Of a DNA stretch of 13,771 nucleotides, positions 5,048 to 12,975 are shown piece after piece. Each line of letters opens with the position of its first letter. Positions within the stretch are counted from its first letter, which is position 1. A program made the position numbers and the translations under genes. Under the pieces are notes generated by a model. It did not search any database. It was not told where the DNA came from and saw only the letters and a list, made by a program, of their open reading frames with translations. Source of the stretch: an uncultured Chloroflexota bacterium (GTDB lineage Bacteria; Chloroflexota; Limnocylindria; Limnocylindrales; Limnocylindraceae); contig CALMIH010000139.1 of NCBI GenBank assembly GCA_937864085.1, positions 1-13,771 of the forward strand. The letters run 5' to 3'.

Positions 5048-8000
5048 ATGTTCAACCCTGTGGATGCCCGTCCAGATCTGATCAGCATTGAGCACGAGGC
5101 GCTCCGGCGCTGGCGGGAGGAGGGCGTCTTTGAGCGTCTGCGCGCACAGACGACGGGCGGTCCAGCCTGGTCATTCCTTGATGGTCCAATCACCGCAAAC
5201 AATCCGATGGGCGTCCACCACGCCTGGGGGCGTACGTACAAGGATCTCTTCCAACGTTTCCGTGCATCACTCGGCCACGAGTTGCGTTGGCAGCAGGGAT
5301 TTGATTGCCAGGGACTCTGGGTTGAGGTGAACGTCGAGCGTGAGCTCGGCTACACCTCCAAGCGCCAGATTGAAGAGCAGGGGCTCGCCGAATTCATCAG
5401 CCTCTGCAAGCAGCGCGTCCTCACCTACGCAGCGCGGCAGACGGAGCAGTCGATTCGACTCGGGATGTGGATGGACTGGAACGATCCTGCTGATCTGCTG
5501 AAGTTGCGCGACGCGCTCGCAAAGGATCCTGCGACGTCGGTCACGATCAACGGGGCGAACGGCCCGATCAGTGGCCCAGCAGAGCAGCTGATTGGACGGC
5601 TCGGCACACCAGAGGTTGGCGGATCGTACTTCACCTTCTCTGATGAGAATAACGATCTGATCTGGACCTTCCTTGCAAAGTGCCATGAGCGTGGCTGGCT
5701 TTATAAGGGGAGCGACAGCATGCCGTGGTGTGCACGTTGCGGCACCGGTATCAGCCAGCACGAGATGACCGAAGGGTATGCGGATCGCGAAGACCAGTCG
5801 CTCTACTTCGGCCTGGCACTTGTGGATCGGCCGGGCGAAGAGCTCATTGCGTGGACCACTACGCCATGGACCGTTGTGGCGAATGTTGCCGCAGCAGTCC
5901 AGCCCTCGCTCGACTACGAACTGGTGGAGTTTGACGGCCGCAAGCTCTGGATTGGCGCCTCGCGTCGCGCCGCAGCACTCGGCGGCGGTGCTCCACGCGC
6001 GAAGCTGCTTGAGACGCGCAAGGGGGCCGAACTGATCGGTTGGAAGTACCGTGCGCCATTCGATGCGCTCCCAGCGGTGAGTGAGGCGCTCGGCCCAGAC
6101 GGAGCGGCGCACCGCGTGATTGCATGGGACGAAGTTGGCTCCCAAGAGGGGACCTGCATCGTGCACATTGCGCCGGGATGCGGGAGTGACGACCATAAGC
6201 TCGGCGTTGCCGAAGGGCTCCCCGCCATTGCGCCGATTGACGAATCTGGTGTCTACCTTGACGGCTTTGGAAACCTGAGTGGTCGCGAGTGGCATGAGGT
6301 GACGGAGGACGTCTTCACGCACCTCACCGCCGCAAAGAGTCTACTGCGCCGCGAGAAGATCACGCACCGATATCCCCACTGCTGGCGCTGTGCAACACCG
6401 CTCGTCTTCCGGCTCGTTGATGAGTGGTTCATCAGCATGGGGCCGCTCTACGAGAAGCCACGCGATCATTTGACCAAGGCGGAGATCGACGCGAGCCTGA
6501 GGTACCAGATCATGGCGGTCGTGGATCGCATCACCTGGCTCCCAGAGTTTGGCTACGAGCGCGAGCTCGACTGGCTACGTAACATGAGCGACTGGATGAT
6601 CTCCAAGAAGCGCTATTGGGGTCTCGCCCTTCCGATCTACGAATGCACCGCGTGCGGCAAGGTTGAGGTGCTTAGCTCGCGCAAGGATCTCGAGGGTCGC
6701 GCAACTGCCGGGGCAGCCGCGCTTGAGGGGCATACGGCACACCGGCCATACATTGATGAGGTCCAGATCGATTGCAGTGGATGTGGGGCGAAGGTGGCGC
6801 GCGTTCCTGACGTTGGGAATCCGTGGCTTGACGCGGGGATCGTCTCCTTCTCCACGATGCGCTACCGCGAGGATCCTGAGTACTGGAAGCGCTGGTTCCC
6901 CGCCGATTTCATCACGGAGAGCTTCCCCGGCCAGTTCCGTAACTGGTTCTATTCGCTCCTCGCCATGTCCACGGTGATGGCTTCTAGCGAGCCAACAAAG
7001 ACGGTCTTCGGTTACGGCCTTGTTGTTGGTGCCGATGGGCGAGCGATGCATAAGAGTTGGGGAAATTCGATCGAGTTTGATGAGGCGGCGGACCGCATGG
7101 GGGCCGACGTGATGCGCTGGCTCTTTGTCGGCTCACGCCCAGAGGAGAATGTGCACTTCGGTTGGGAGGCGGCGGATGAGACGCGCCGTCGACTCCTCGT
7201 CCTCTGGAACGTCTATGCCTTCCTCGTCGGACAGGCGGCCTCCGCCGGCTGGAAGCCGAAGGGGAGCAGTGCAACGGCGAAGGGTCGAAGCGTGATGGAC
7301 CGCTGGATCCTCAGTCGCTCAGCGGAGCTTGCCGCTTCAGCTGAGCGCTCGTTCACCGCCTATGACGCCTACAGCGCGGTGCGACGCCTTGAAGAGGGGA
7401 TTGATGAGCTCTCTACCTGGTATCTCCGCCGCACCCGTGAGCGGTTCGCCCCCGATGCACCGGCTGCAGATCGTGATGCCGCATTTGACACGCTGCACCA
7501 GGCGCTGCTGACGCTGCTACGTGTCGCCGCCCCAATCGCGCCATTCCTTACGGACGCGATCTACCGCAACCTTGCGAGTGAAGGGCTCGCAGACGCGACG
7601 GGGACCTCTCAGGCTGTTGGCGGCGCTGAGCTTCCGCTCGCCGCGGCGATTCGCGCGGGGGAAGCACCAGGGAGCATTCATCTGCTGCACTGGCCGAGCG
7701 CCGAGAGCGCGCCGTGGCGAGATGAGGTGCTCGAAGCATCAATGGATCGGATCATCCGCGCCGCAGAACTCGGTCGCTCCGTTCGCAGTGCAGCGAACAT
7801 TCGCACGCGTCAGCCGCTCGCTCGAGCGCGCGTCGTCCTTGGCGTCAGCGGTAACGACGAAGCGGAACTTCGCGAGATCTTGGCTGACGAACTCAACGTA
7901 AAGATCGTGGAGGCAGTCGGAGATGCATCGGGACTCTTTGAACGCCGCGTCAAGGTGCTCCTCCCGAAGGTGGGGAAGCGACTCGGAGGATCCACCCAGG

Positions 8001-8449
8001 CGGTGATGCAGGCGGCACGCGACGGTGTCGTAGAGTTCCTTGCCGGCGGTGCGGTGCGGATTGCTGGCGTTGACCTTGCCGCCGATGAGATTGAGGTCCA
8101 GGCGGTGCCACGGGAAGGGCAGCACGTCGCTGAGGATGACGGACTCGTCGTGGAGTTAGACACGACGCTCACCCCTGAACTGATCAGCGAAGGCGACGCG
8201 CGCGAGCTGATGCGCGCTGTGCAGGATCTACGGAAGCTGGCTGGCCTTCGGCGTGAGGATCGGATTGAACTGCAGGCTACTGGCGCGCAGGCTCCACTCG
8301 CTGCGCATTCAGCGGCAATCGCTGCCGCTGTGGGCGCCGAGAAGATCCAAGACGTTGATCGCGACCCGGCTGGAGAAGAGTGGCGGCGCGGAAGCGTCCC
8401 ACTCTCGTCGGGTGAGGCAACGCTCGCCATTCGACGTGTCACCGGATGA
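5048..8449 (+). CDS. ileS: Isoleucyl-tRNA synthetase (IleRS2-like, GxHH signature)
   Basis: This enzyme charges tRNA-Ile and hydrolyses mischarged Val-tRNA-Ile. The 1133-residue product fits the longer IleRS2 class. The ATG at 5048 gives MFNPVDARPD, the usual family start; an in-frame ATG at 5012 adds 12 unlikely residues. The class I HIGH motif is replaced by Gly55-Val-His-His58, followed by AWGRTYKD. KMSKS is replaced by Ala666-Met-His-Lys-Ser670, followed by WGN. Between WMDW (141-144) and SYFTF (193) lies an insert of nearly 50 residues. The CP1 editing domain has TTTPWTVVAN (270-279) and GTCIVHIAPGCGSDD (368-382), so editing residues look kept. DWMISKKRYWG (515-525) is normal. Several CxxC pairs occur (228/231, 445/448, 533/536, 576/579). 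The C-terminal anticodon-binding region starts near 740. The gene heads a cluster with lspA, rluD, gmk and priA; its stop overlaps lspA as ATGA. Confidence 0.96.
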   Translation: MFNPVDARPDLISIEHEALRRWREEGVFERLRAQTTGGPAWSFLDGPITANNPMGVHHAWGRTYKDLFQRFRASLGHELRWQQGFDCQGLWVEVNVERELGYTSKRQIEEQGLAEFISLCKQRVLTYAARQTEQSIRLGMWMDWNDPADLLKLRDALAKDPATSVTINGANGPISGPAEQLIGRLGTPEVGGSYFTFSDENNDLIWTFLAKCHERGWLYKGSDSMPWCARCGTGISQHEMTEGYADREDQSLYFGLALVDRPGEELIAWTTTPWTVVANVAAAVQPSLDYELVEFDGRKLWIGASRRAAALGGGAPRAKLLETRKGAELIGWKYRAPFDALPAVSEALGPDGAAHRVIAWDEVGSQEGTCIVHIAPGCGSDDHKLGVAEGLPAIAPIDESGVYLDGFGNLSGREWHEVTEDVFTHLTAAKSLLRREKITHRYPHCWRCATPLVFRLVDEWFISMGPLYEKPRDHLTKAEIDASLRYQIMAVVDRITWLPEFGYERELDWLRNMSDWMISKKRYWGLALPIYECTACGKVEVLSSRKDLEGRATAGAAALEGHTAHRPYIDEVQIDCSGCGAKVARVPDVGNPWLDAGIVSFSTMRYREDPEYWKRWFPADFITESFPGQFRNWFYSLLAMSTVMASSEPTKTVFGYGLVVGADGRAMHKSWGNSIEFDEAADRMGADVMRWLFVGSRPEENVHFGWEAADETRRRLLVLWNVYAFLVGQAASAGWKPKGSSATAKGRSVMDRWILSRSAELAASAERSFTAYDAYSAVRRLEEGIDELSTWYLRRTRERFAPDAPAADRDAAFDTLHQALLTLLRVAAPIAPFLTDAIYRNLASEGLADATGTSQAVGGAELPLAAAIRAGEAPGSIHLLHWPSAESAPWRDEVLEASMDRIIRAAELGRSVRSAANIRTRQPLARARVVLGVSGNDEAELREILADELNVKIVEAVGDASGLFERRVKVLLPKVGKRLGGSTQAVMQAARDGVVEFLAGGAVRIAGVDLAADEIEVQAVPREGQHVAEDDGLVVELDTTLTPELISEGDARELMRAVQDLRKLAGLRREDRIELQATGAQAPLAAHSAAIAAAVGAEKIQDVDRDPAGEEWRRGSVPLSSGEATLAIRRVTG

Positions 8450-8931
8450 GACGGGCAGCCTTCGGACTCACTACGCTCACGGTTCTCGTTGTTGATCGAA
8501 TCAGCAAAGAGTGGGTCGCGAGCCTGCTCACCACAGGGTCGCCTATTGAACTACTTGGCAGCTCGTTGCGCCTGATTCGGAGTGAGAATCGCGGTGGTCT
8601 CTTCGGGCTCTTTCAGGGGAGCGCACCGCTCCTTGCCCTCCTGAGCTTCGGCGTCATTTTCCTGCTCGCCCTCCTTCACGAACGTGAAGGAGGGAGCCGC
8701 CCATCGCTCCTGACGCTAACAACAGGACTCCTTGTTGGCGGTGCGATCGGCAACCTTGCTGATCGCCTTGCGAACGGGTTCGTGTTTGACTTCATTGATC
8801 TTGGCCTAGGGTCTACACGATTCTGGACCTTCAACGTTGCCGATATGGGGATCTCGCTCGGCATCCTCCTCCTGCTCGTTCAAGCACTCTTTGCTGGGCG
8901 TGCGAATCAACCTGTGCCGCACCATGAGTGA
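8446..8931 (+). CDS. lspA: Lipoprotein signal peptidase (signal peptidase II)
   Basis: LspA is an inner-membrane aspartyl protease that removes the signal peptide from diacylated prolipoproteins. The 161-residue product has four hydrophobic spans and the family motifs: VVDRISKEWV with Asp17, GGAIGNLADRL with catalytic Asp106, and FNVADMGISLG with catalytic Asp133. The usual NxGAAFG motif is altered to NRGGLFG (residues 48-54), a mild variation. The ATG overlaps the ileS stop by four bases (ATGA), so translation is coupled. The ileS-lspA-rluD order is common in bacteria. A strong 12-bp inverted repeat sits inside the gene at 8669-8694. No separate promoter is evident. Confidence 0.95.
   Translation: MRRAAFGLTTLTVLVVDRISKEWVASLLTTGSPIELLGSSLRLIRSENRGGLFGLFQGSAPLLALLSFGVIFLLALLHEREGGSRPSLLTLTTGLLVGGAIGNLADRLANGFVFDFIDLGLGSTRFWTFNVADMGISLGILLLLVQALFAGRANQPVPHHE
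8669..8694. repeat. Perfect 12-bp inverted repeat inside lspA
   Basis: CCCTCCTTCACG and CGTGAAGGAGGG are exact reverse complements separated by two bases (AA); in RNA this gives an 11-pair stem with a four-base loop. The right arm contains AGGAGG, a Shine-Dalgarno-like sequence that the stem would hide. No start codon lies at a useful distance downstream. It encodes LLHEREGG between the second and third membrane spans of LspA. Confidence 0.8.
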
Positions 8932-9868
8932 TCCGCGCGAAATTGATCTGCCGATCCCGCCTGAGGCGGCGCGCCAGCGCGTCGACCGGTTTGTTGCCGA
9001 TCGTTGTGGCCTCTCGCGTTCGTTTGTTCAGCGACTGATTAGTGAAGGTCGACTGACGATGAATGGTCTTGTGGTGCGTGCCAGCAGCACGCTCGTCCCG
9101 GGTGGCACGTTGCACCTCTCCATTCCACCGATCGCAGATGCAGAGCTACTGGCTGAGGCGATTCCGATCAGCGTGGTCTATGAAGATGAAGACATCCTGG
9201 TGGTTGATAAGCCGGCTGGCCTTGTGGTGCATCCGGCGCCTGGTCATGCCACAGGAACCCTGGTCAATGCGCTCCTGCACCATGTGGAAGATCTGCCAGG
9301 CATTGCAGGGGTCGCTCGACCCGGCCTTGTACACCGGCTCGACAAGGACACCTCTGGGCTCCTCGTTGTTGCGAAGGGTGATCTCGCACAGTCAAGCCTG
9401 ATGGCTCAGCTCAAGGCACGCCGCGTCAAGAAGACGTACATCACGCTGGTGCAGGGCCCCGTTGCCGCCGAAGTTGGGCGCATTGAAGCGCCGATCGGAC
9501 GCGACCCTTCAGAGCGGAAGCGGATGGCGGTCGTTGCTGGTGGTCGCGCCTCAACGACGGGGTATCGCGTGAAGGAGCGCTTCGCTGGCTGGACGCTGCT
9601 CGAGGTGGATCTCATCACTGGGCGAACCCATCAGATTCGCGTCCACTTAACGGAGATTGGGCATCCGATTGCTGGCGACCCCACCTACGGCAACGGGACG
9701 AGTCGACGCGGACCCGAGGGGACGACGCGCCTCTTCTTGCACGCCTGGAGGATTGCCTTCACGCACCCACGGGATGGGCGGCTGATGCGCTTAGAGGCGC
9801 CACTCCCATCCGATCTGCAACTCCCACTTGATACGCTACGGTTGCACGGAGAGAGATCGGAGGGCTGA
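8924..9868 (+). CDS. rluD: RluA-family 23S rRNA pseudouridine synthase (RluD-like)
   Basis: The 314-residue product isomerises uridine to pseudouridine in rRNA. Residues about 17-75 form an S4 RNA-binding domain (RVDRFVADRCGLSRSFVQRLISEGRLTMNG). The catalytic domain follows with ILVVDKPAGLVVHP (91-104), the active-site motif HRLDKDTSGLL with catalytic Asp140, and the later GRTHQIRVHL and HPIAGDPTYG stretches. The domain order fits the RluD group (helix 69 of 23S rRNA), but RluC-like or other RluA-family specificity cannot be excluded. The reading frame is open upstream to an ATG at 8837. The ATG at 8924 is preferred because it gives the normal S4-domain start and overlaps the lspA stop by eight bases (ATGAGTGA). 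Its stop overlaps the gmk start as TGATG. Confidence 0.93.
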   Translation: MSDPREIDLPIPPEAARQRVDRFVADRCGLSRSFVQRLISEGRLTMNGLVVRASSTLVPGGTLHLSIPPIADAELLAEAIPISVVYEDEDILVVDKPAGLVVHPAPGHATGTLVNALLHHVEDLPGIAGVARPGLVHRLDKDTSGLLVVAKGDLAQSSLMAQLKARRVKKTYITLVQGPVAAEVGRIEAPIGRDPSERKRMAVVAGGRASTTGYRVKERFAGWTLLEVDLITGRTHQIRVHLTEIGHPIAGDPTYGNGTSRRGPEGTTRLFLHAWRIAFTHPRDGRLMRLEAPLPSDLQLPLDTLRLHGERSEG

Positions 9869-10491
9869 TGCCAGGCCAGCGACGTGAAGGTGCAGCGGGG
9901 GCGCAGGTGATCGTGATCTCTGGGCCGAGCGGCGTGGGGAAAGACACCATCATCAATGAGTTGCGCCGTCGTCCGATCGGTCAGACCTTCCACTATGTGG
10001 TGACCTGCACCACCCGTGAGCCACGCGCCGGCGAAATGAACGGCGTCCACTATCACTTCCATACGGATGAAACCTTTGCAGCACTGAACGCCGCATCTGG
10101 GCTCCTTGAGTCCGCATCGGTTCATGGCCGCTCCTATGGAACACCGCGCAGCGAGGTGCGTGATGCGCTTGAGCGTGGCCAAGATGCAATCCTGAAGATC
10201 GATGTTCAGGGGGCGCGGAGCGTCCGCGCCGCAATCCCAGAGGCGATCCTGATCTTCATTGCCCCTCCGTCAGCGGAGGCGCTCGCCGTCAGGCTCGCTG
10301 GTCGCGGAACAGAGACGGCGGAGGAACTCGTGACGCGAGCGAAGAGCGCCATCGTGGAGATGGACCGCGCGAAGGAGTACGACTATCTCGTACTTAATGA
10401 GACTGGCTACCCGGAAGAGGCGGCGGCGCAGGTCGAGAAGCTCGTCCTTGCTGAACGCGCCAAGCATCCGGAGCGCCGGATCACGGTGTGA
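9868..10491 (+). CDS. gmk: Guanylate kinase
   Basis: Gmk phosphorylates GMP to GDP with ATP, an essential step in nucleotide salvage and synthesis. The 207-residue product has the P-loop GPSGVGKDT at residues 19-27 and the GMP-binding region TCTTREPRAGEMNGVHYHF (about 46-64), with the arginines and the tyrosine expected of the family. LLESASVHGRSYGTP (78-92), the ILKIDVQGA strand (108-116) and FIAPPSAEAL (130-139) follow. Length is normal. The ATG shares one base with the rluD stop (TGATG), and the stop overlaps the priA GTG. In many bacteria gmk is followed by rpoZ and coaBC; neither is present here, and priA follows directly. Confidence 0.96.
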   Translation: MPGQRREGAAGAQVIVISGPSGVGKDTIINELRRRPIGQTFHYVVTCTTREPRAGEMNGVHYHFHTDETFAALNAASGLLESASVHGRSYGTPRSEVRDALERGQDAILKIDVQGARSVRAAIPEAILIFIAPPSAEALAVRLAGRGTETAEELVTRAKSAIVEMDRAKEYDYLVLNETGYPEEAAAQVEKLVLAERAKHPERRITV

Positions 10492-12920
10492 GCGGGGCCG
10501 AAACGCCCCAAGCTAATCAGCGTGTCGGTTCGTCCGCAACGGTTCGTGTTGCTGTTGACCTCCCTGGCGCGCAAGGCGAGCGACTCTACGACTATCTCCC
10601 ACCAGAGCGTGGCGCACTTGTCGTTGGCGATGGTGTCGTTGTGCCGTTCGGCAGCCGACGCGCCGTTGGCATCGTTGTAGGAGCCCTCGGCGACTACGTT
10701 GCACCAGATGGTTTCCAATTAAAACGCGTTGAGGCACGACTCGGCGAGAGTGTGCTGATCGGCCCGCTCGGCATGCAGCTGGCACTCCGCGCTGCAGAAC
10801 ACTGGTCTGCGCCGCCAGGCCTCACCCTTCGCTCGCTCGTACCACCAGGGCTTCTCGACAAGGTTGAGGCGGTGGTGCGCTTCGTTGGTGTACCGAGTGA
10901 GGCTGAGCGTCGCGCTGGCATCACCGAGGAGTGGTCTCCGGTTGATCGGCTGAGCGGCGCACGCGGTCGTGCTCGTACCGCACTGCTCACGCTGCTCCGA
11001 ACAGGGGAGCGCGAGGGCCGCATTGAACGGAGGTGGCAACTGAGCGCAGTCAGCGGGCGCGTCATTCAAGAGGCGTACGCGAGTCTTGTTCCGCTGCAGG
11101 AGCGATCTGCCGCCGCAGCCGCGCAGCCTGCGCCACGCGGTGCTCGTCAACGGGAGCTCCTTGCTCGCCTTGAGGCTGCGGTTGCGACAGAGGAACCTTC
11201 TGTGCGAGCTGCGGATCTCCCTGGCGGCCTGAGTGCGGTGCGAAGACTTGAGGCGCTGGGTTTGGTACGCGTCGAATTGCGCCGCCGTCAACGGCGTCAT
11301 GCAGATCGGCGGACGAGCGGCGCTCAGTACGAGGCGGGTACGCCGGCGTGGAGTAGGGGGCAGAAGTTGCTCTTAGCTGCGGACCTTGGCGTAGGCGTGA
11401 CGCTGCTTGACGGGCCACCAGGATCCGGAAAGAGTCGTGTAGCGGCAGAGATCGTGGCGCGCACCCTCAAGGCTGGGCTATCGGTGCTCTGGCTCGTCCC
11501 AGAGACCACACAGGTTGCGGTAGCCGCTGATGCGCTCTTCGCCGCAACGAGGGTTGATGCCGAACTGATCCATGCCGGAGCGAGCCAGGGCGAGCGGCTC
11601 GATGCGCACGCGCGACTCACACTGCTGGGACCGCACCTTGTTGTTGGCACCCGAACGGCAATCGGTGCGCTGAGTCACGAAGTGGGGCTGATCGTTGTTG
11701 ATGAAGAGCATGAGTCGGCGTACAAGTCGGAGCGGATGCCACGCATTCATGCACGTGATGCTGCCCTCATGCTTGGTGAAGCGGCGAAGGCGCCAGTAGT
11801 TCTCATTAGTGCTACGCCAGCGATTGAGACACTCGCGCGTGCTGATCTGCTCAAGTGGCGTCGCATCACCCTTGAGGGGCGCACGGCCGCGCCGCAGATT
11901 GAGGTGGTGGATATGCGCCGTGAGTTGGAAGAGGGCTGGAAGTCGATGATCAGCCGCCCACTCCTCGCCGCTCTCGAGGGCCTGCGCTGGAGTGATGGGG
12001 AGCAGGCGCTCCTGATAATCAATCGCCGCGGTCTTGCGTCGGCGCTCCTCTGTAGAGATTGTGGCGCGGCGCAGTCCTGCCCTTCGTGCGAGCGACCGCT
12101 GGTGCTCCATAGCGCAGGCTCACTGCTGCGCTGCCACGGCTGTGGGCTTGTTGCCGAACCACTGACGCGCTGCCCGTCCTGTCAGAGTGCGCGGATTCGT
12201 GCAATCGGTGGTGGAACCGAGCGACTCGAGGCTGAGGTGAAGCGTCTCCTCCCTGAGGTCGTTGTGGATCGCCTCGATGCGGATGCCGCCGCAGCGATCG
12301 GCGCGGGAGATCGCATCCTTGACGCATTCCGTAGTGGCCGCACGCAGTTGCTCATCGGCACGGCACTTGCGGCAAAGGCGCTCGACCTTCCGCGCCTCGC
12401 GCTTGTTGGCGTAGTCTCCGCGGACACCGGACTCCTCCTCCCAGATGAGCGGGCGGCCGAACGTGTCGTCTCGCTCATCGTGCAGGCAACAGGGAGGCTC
12501 GGGCGCGGTACAACGGCGGGGAGTGCCTGGGTACAGAGCTATCGACCGGAGGACCCAGCGATCATTGCTGCGGTTGAACTTGCACGTGGTGGCGCAGTGG
12601 ATGTGTGGCGACGGCGAGAGATCCTGCTGCGTAAGAGTGCGGGCGGCGCCCCCTTCTTGCGCACGGCGAAGATCACCGTCTCTGGGACCACCCCGCGAGG
12701 AACCCATACGCGTGCAGTGGCGGTGGCGGACCAGCTCCGCACGTTGATCAGCGCAGCAGATGGGGCGCGCCTCCTCGGTCCGATCCCTGCATGGGTACCG
12801 AAGCGTGCGGGCCGCTGGCGCGAGAATGTCATCGTTCGCGTCGCCGACCCCCTCCCGCTCGTCCGCGCGCTGGCTGGGCGCGATATCAGCGTGGACCTTG
12901 ATCCAGAGACGCTCCTCTAG
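10488..12920 (+). CDS. priA: Primosomal protein N' (PriA), divergent helicase motifs
   Basis: PriA recognises stalled or collapsed forks and reloads the replisome. The 810-residue product has the N-terminal 3'-DNA-end-binding domain (VAVDLPGAQGERLYDYLPPE ... VVVPFGSRRAVGIVVG, residues 21-65). Walker A GPPGSGKS is at 309-316, VVDEEHES at 403-410 and SATPAIET at 441-448. A zinc region has all eight cysteines (522, 525, 531, 534, 549, 552, 562, 565). Motif V departs from the family: GTALAAKALDLP (625-636) stands where GTQM-x2-KGHDFP is usual, and motif VI reads QATGRLGRG instead of QVAGRAGRG. ATP binding looks intact, unlike the degenerate actinobacterial PriA, but helicase coupling may be altered. 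It starts with GTG overlapping the gmk stop (GTGA), so translation is coupled. Confidence 0.94.
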   Translation: MSGAETPQANQRVGSSATVRVAVDLPGAQGERLYDYLPPERGALVVGDGVVVPFGSRRAVGIVVGALGDYVAPDGFQLKRVEARLGESVLIGPLGMQLALRAAEHWSAPPGLTLRSLVPPGLLDKVEAVVRFVGVPSEAERRAGITEEWSPVDRLSGARGRARTALLTLLRTGEREGRIERRWQLSAVSGRVIQEAYASLVPLQERSAAAAAQPAPRGARQRELLARLEAAVATEEPSVRAADLPGGLSAVRRLEALGLVRVELRRRQRRHADRRTSGAQYEAGTPAWSRGQKLLLAADLGVGVTLLDGPPGSGKSRVAAEIVARTLKAGLSVLWLVPETTQVAVAADALFAATRVDAELIHAGASQGERLDAHARLTLLGPHLVVGTRTAIGALSHEVGLIVVDEEHESAYKSERMPRIHARDAALMLGEAAKAPVVLISATPAIETLARADLLKWRRITLEGRTAAPQIEVVDMRRELEEGWKSMISRPLLAALEGLRWSDGEQALLIINRRGLASALLCRDCGAAQSCPSCERPLVLHSAGSLLRCHGCGLVAEPLTRCPSCQSARIRAIGGGTERLEAEVKRLLPEVVVDRLDADAAAAIGAGDRILDAFRSGRTQLLIGTALAAKALDLPRLALVGVVSADTGLLLPDERAAERVVSLIVQATGRLGRGTTAGSAWVQSYRPEDPAIIAAVELARGGAVDVWRRREILLRKSAGGAPFLRTAKITVSGTTPRGTHTRAVAVADQLRTLISAADGARLLGPIPAWVPKRAGRWRENVIVRVADPLPLVRALAGRDISVDLDPETLL

Positions 12921-12960
12921 CGCGCTCGGAGGCGCACATCGCGAAGCCGCTGCTGGCACT

Positions 12961-12969
12961 TGCTAGAAT
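12961..12969 (+). promoter_or_regulatory. Candidate extended -10 promoter for def, leaderless
   Basis: TGCTAGAAT is an excellent extended -10 (TG 12961-12962, TAGAAT 12964-12969). Six bases separate it from the ATG at 12976, so transcription would begin on the start codon itself. There is no Shine-Dalgarno sequence and no -35 match at the usual distance. This is the best of the leaderless-type elements in the window and would let def-fmt be expressed apart from the ileS cluster. Confidence 0.55.
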
Positions 12970-12975
12970 CTTGGC

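Noticed and set aside
5267..6322. Long minus-strand open frame (351 codons) within ileS
   Set aside because: It lies wholly opposite a conserved ileS coding region, shows no recognisable domain, and is expected from GC-rich codon structure.
8837..8923. Longer start for rluD at ATG 8837
   Set aside because: The added 29 residues come from an alternative frame of lspA and are not part of the S4 domain; ATG 8924 gives the normal start and a stop-start overlap.
12120..12959. Minus-strand open frame (279 codons) opposite the end of priA
   Set aside because: It is a shadow of priA with no known motifs, no ribosome binding site, and composition explained by the opposite strand.
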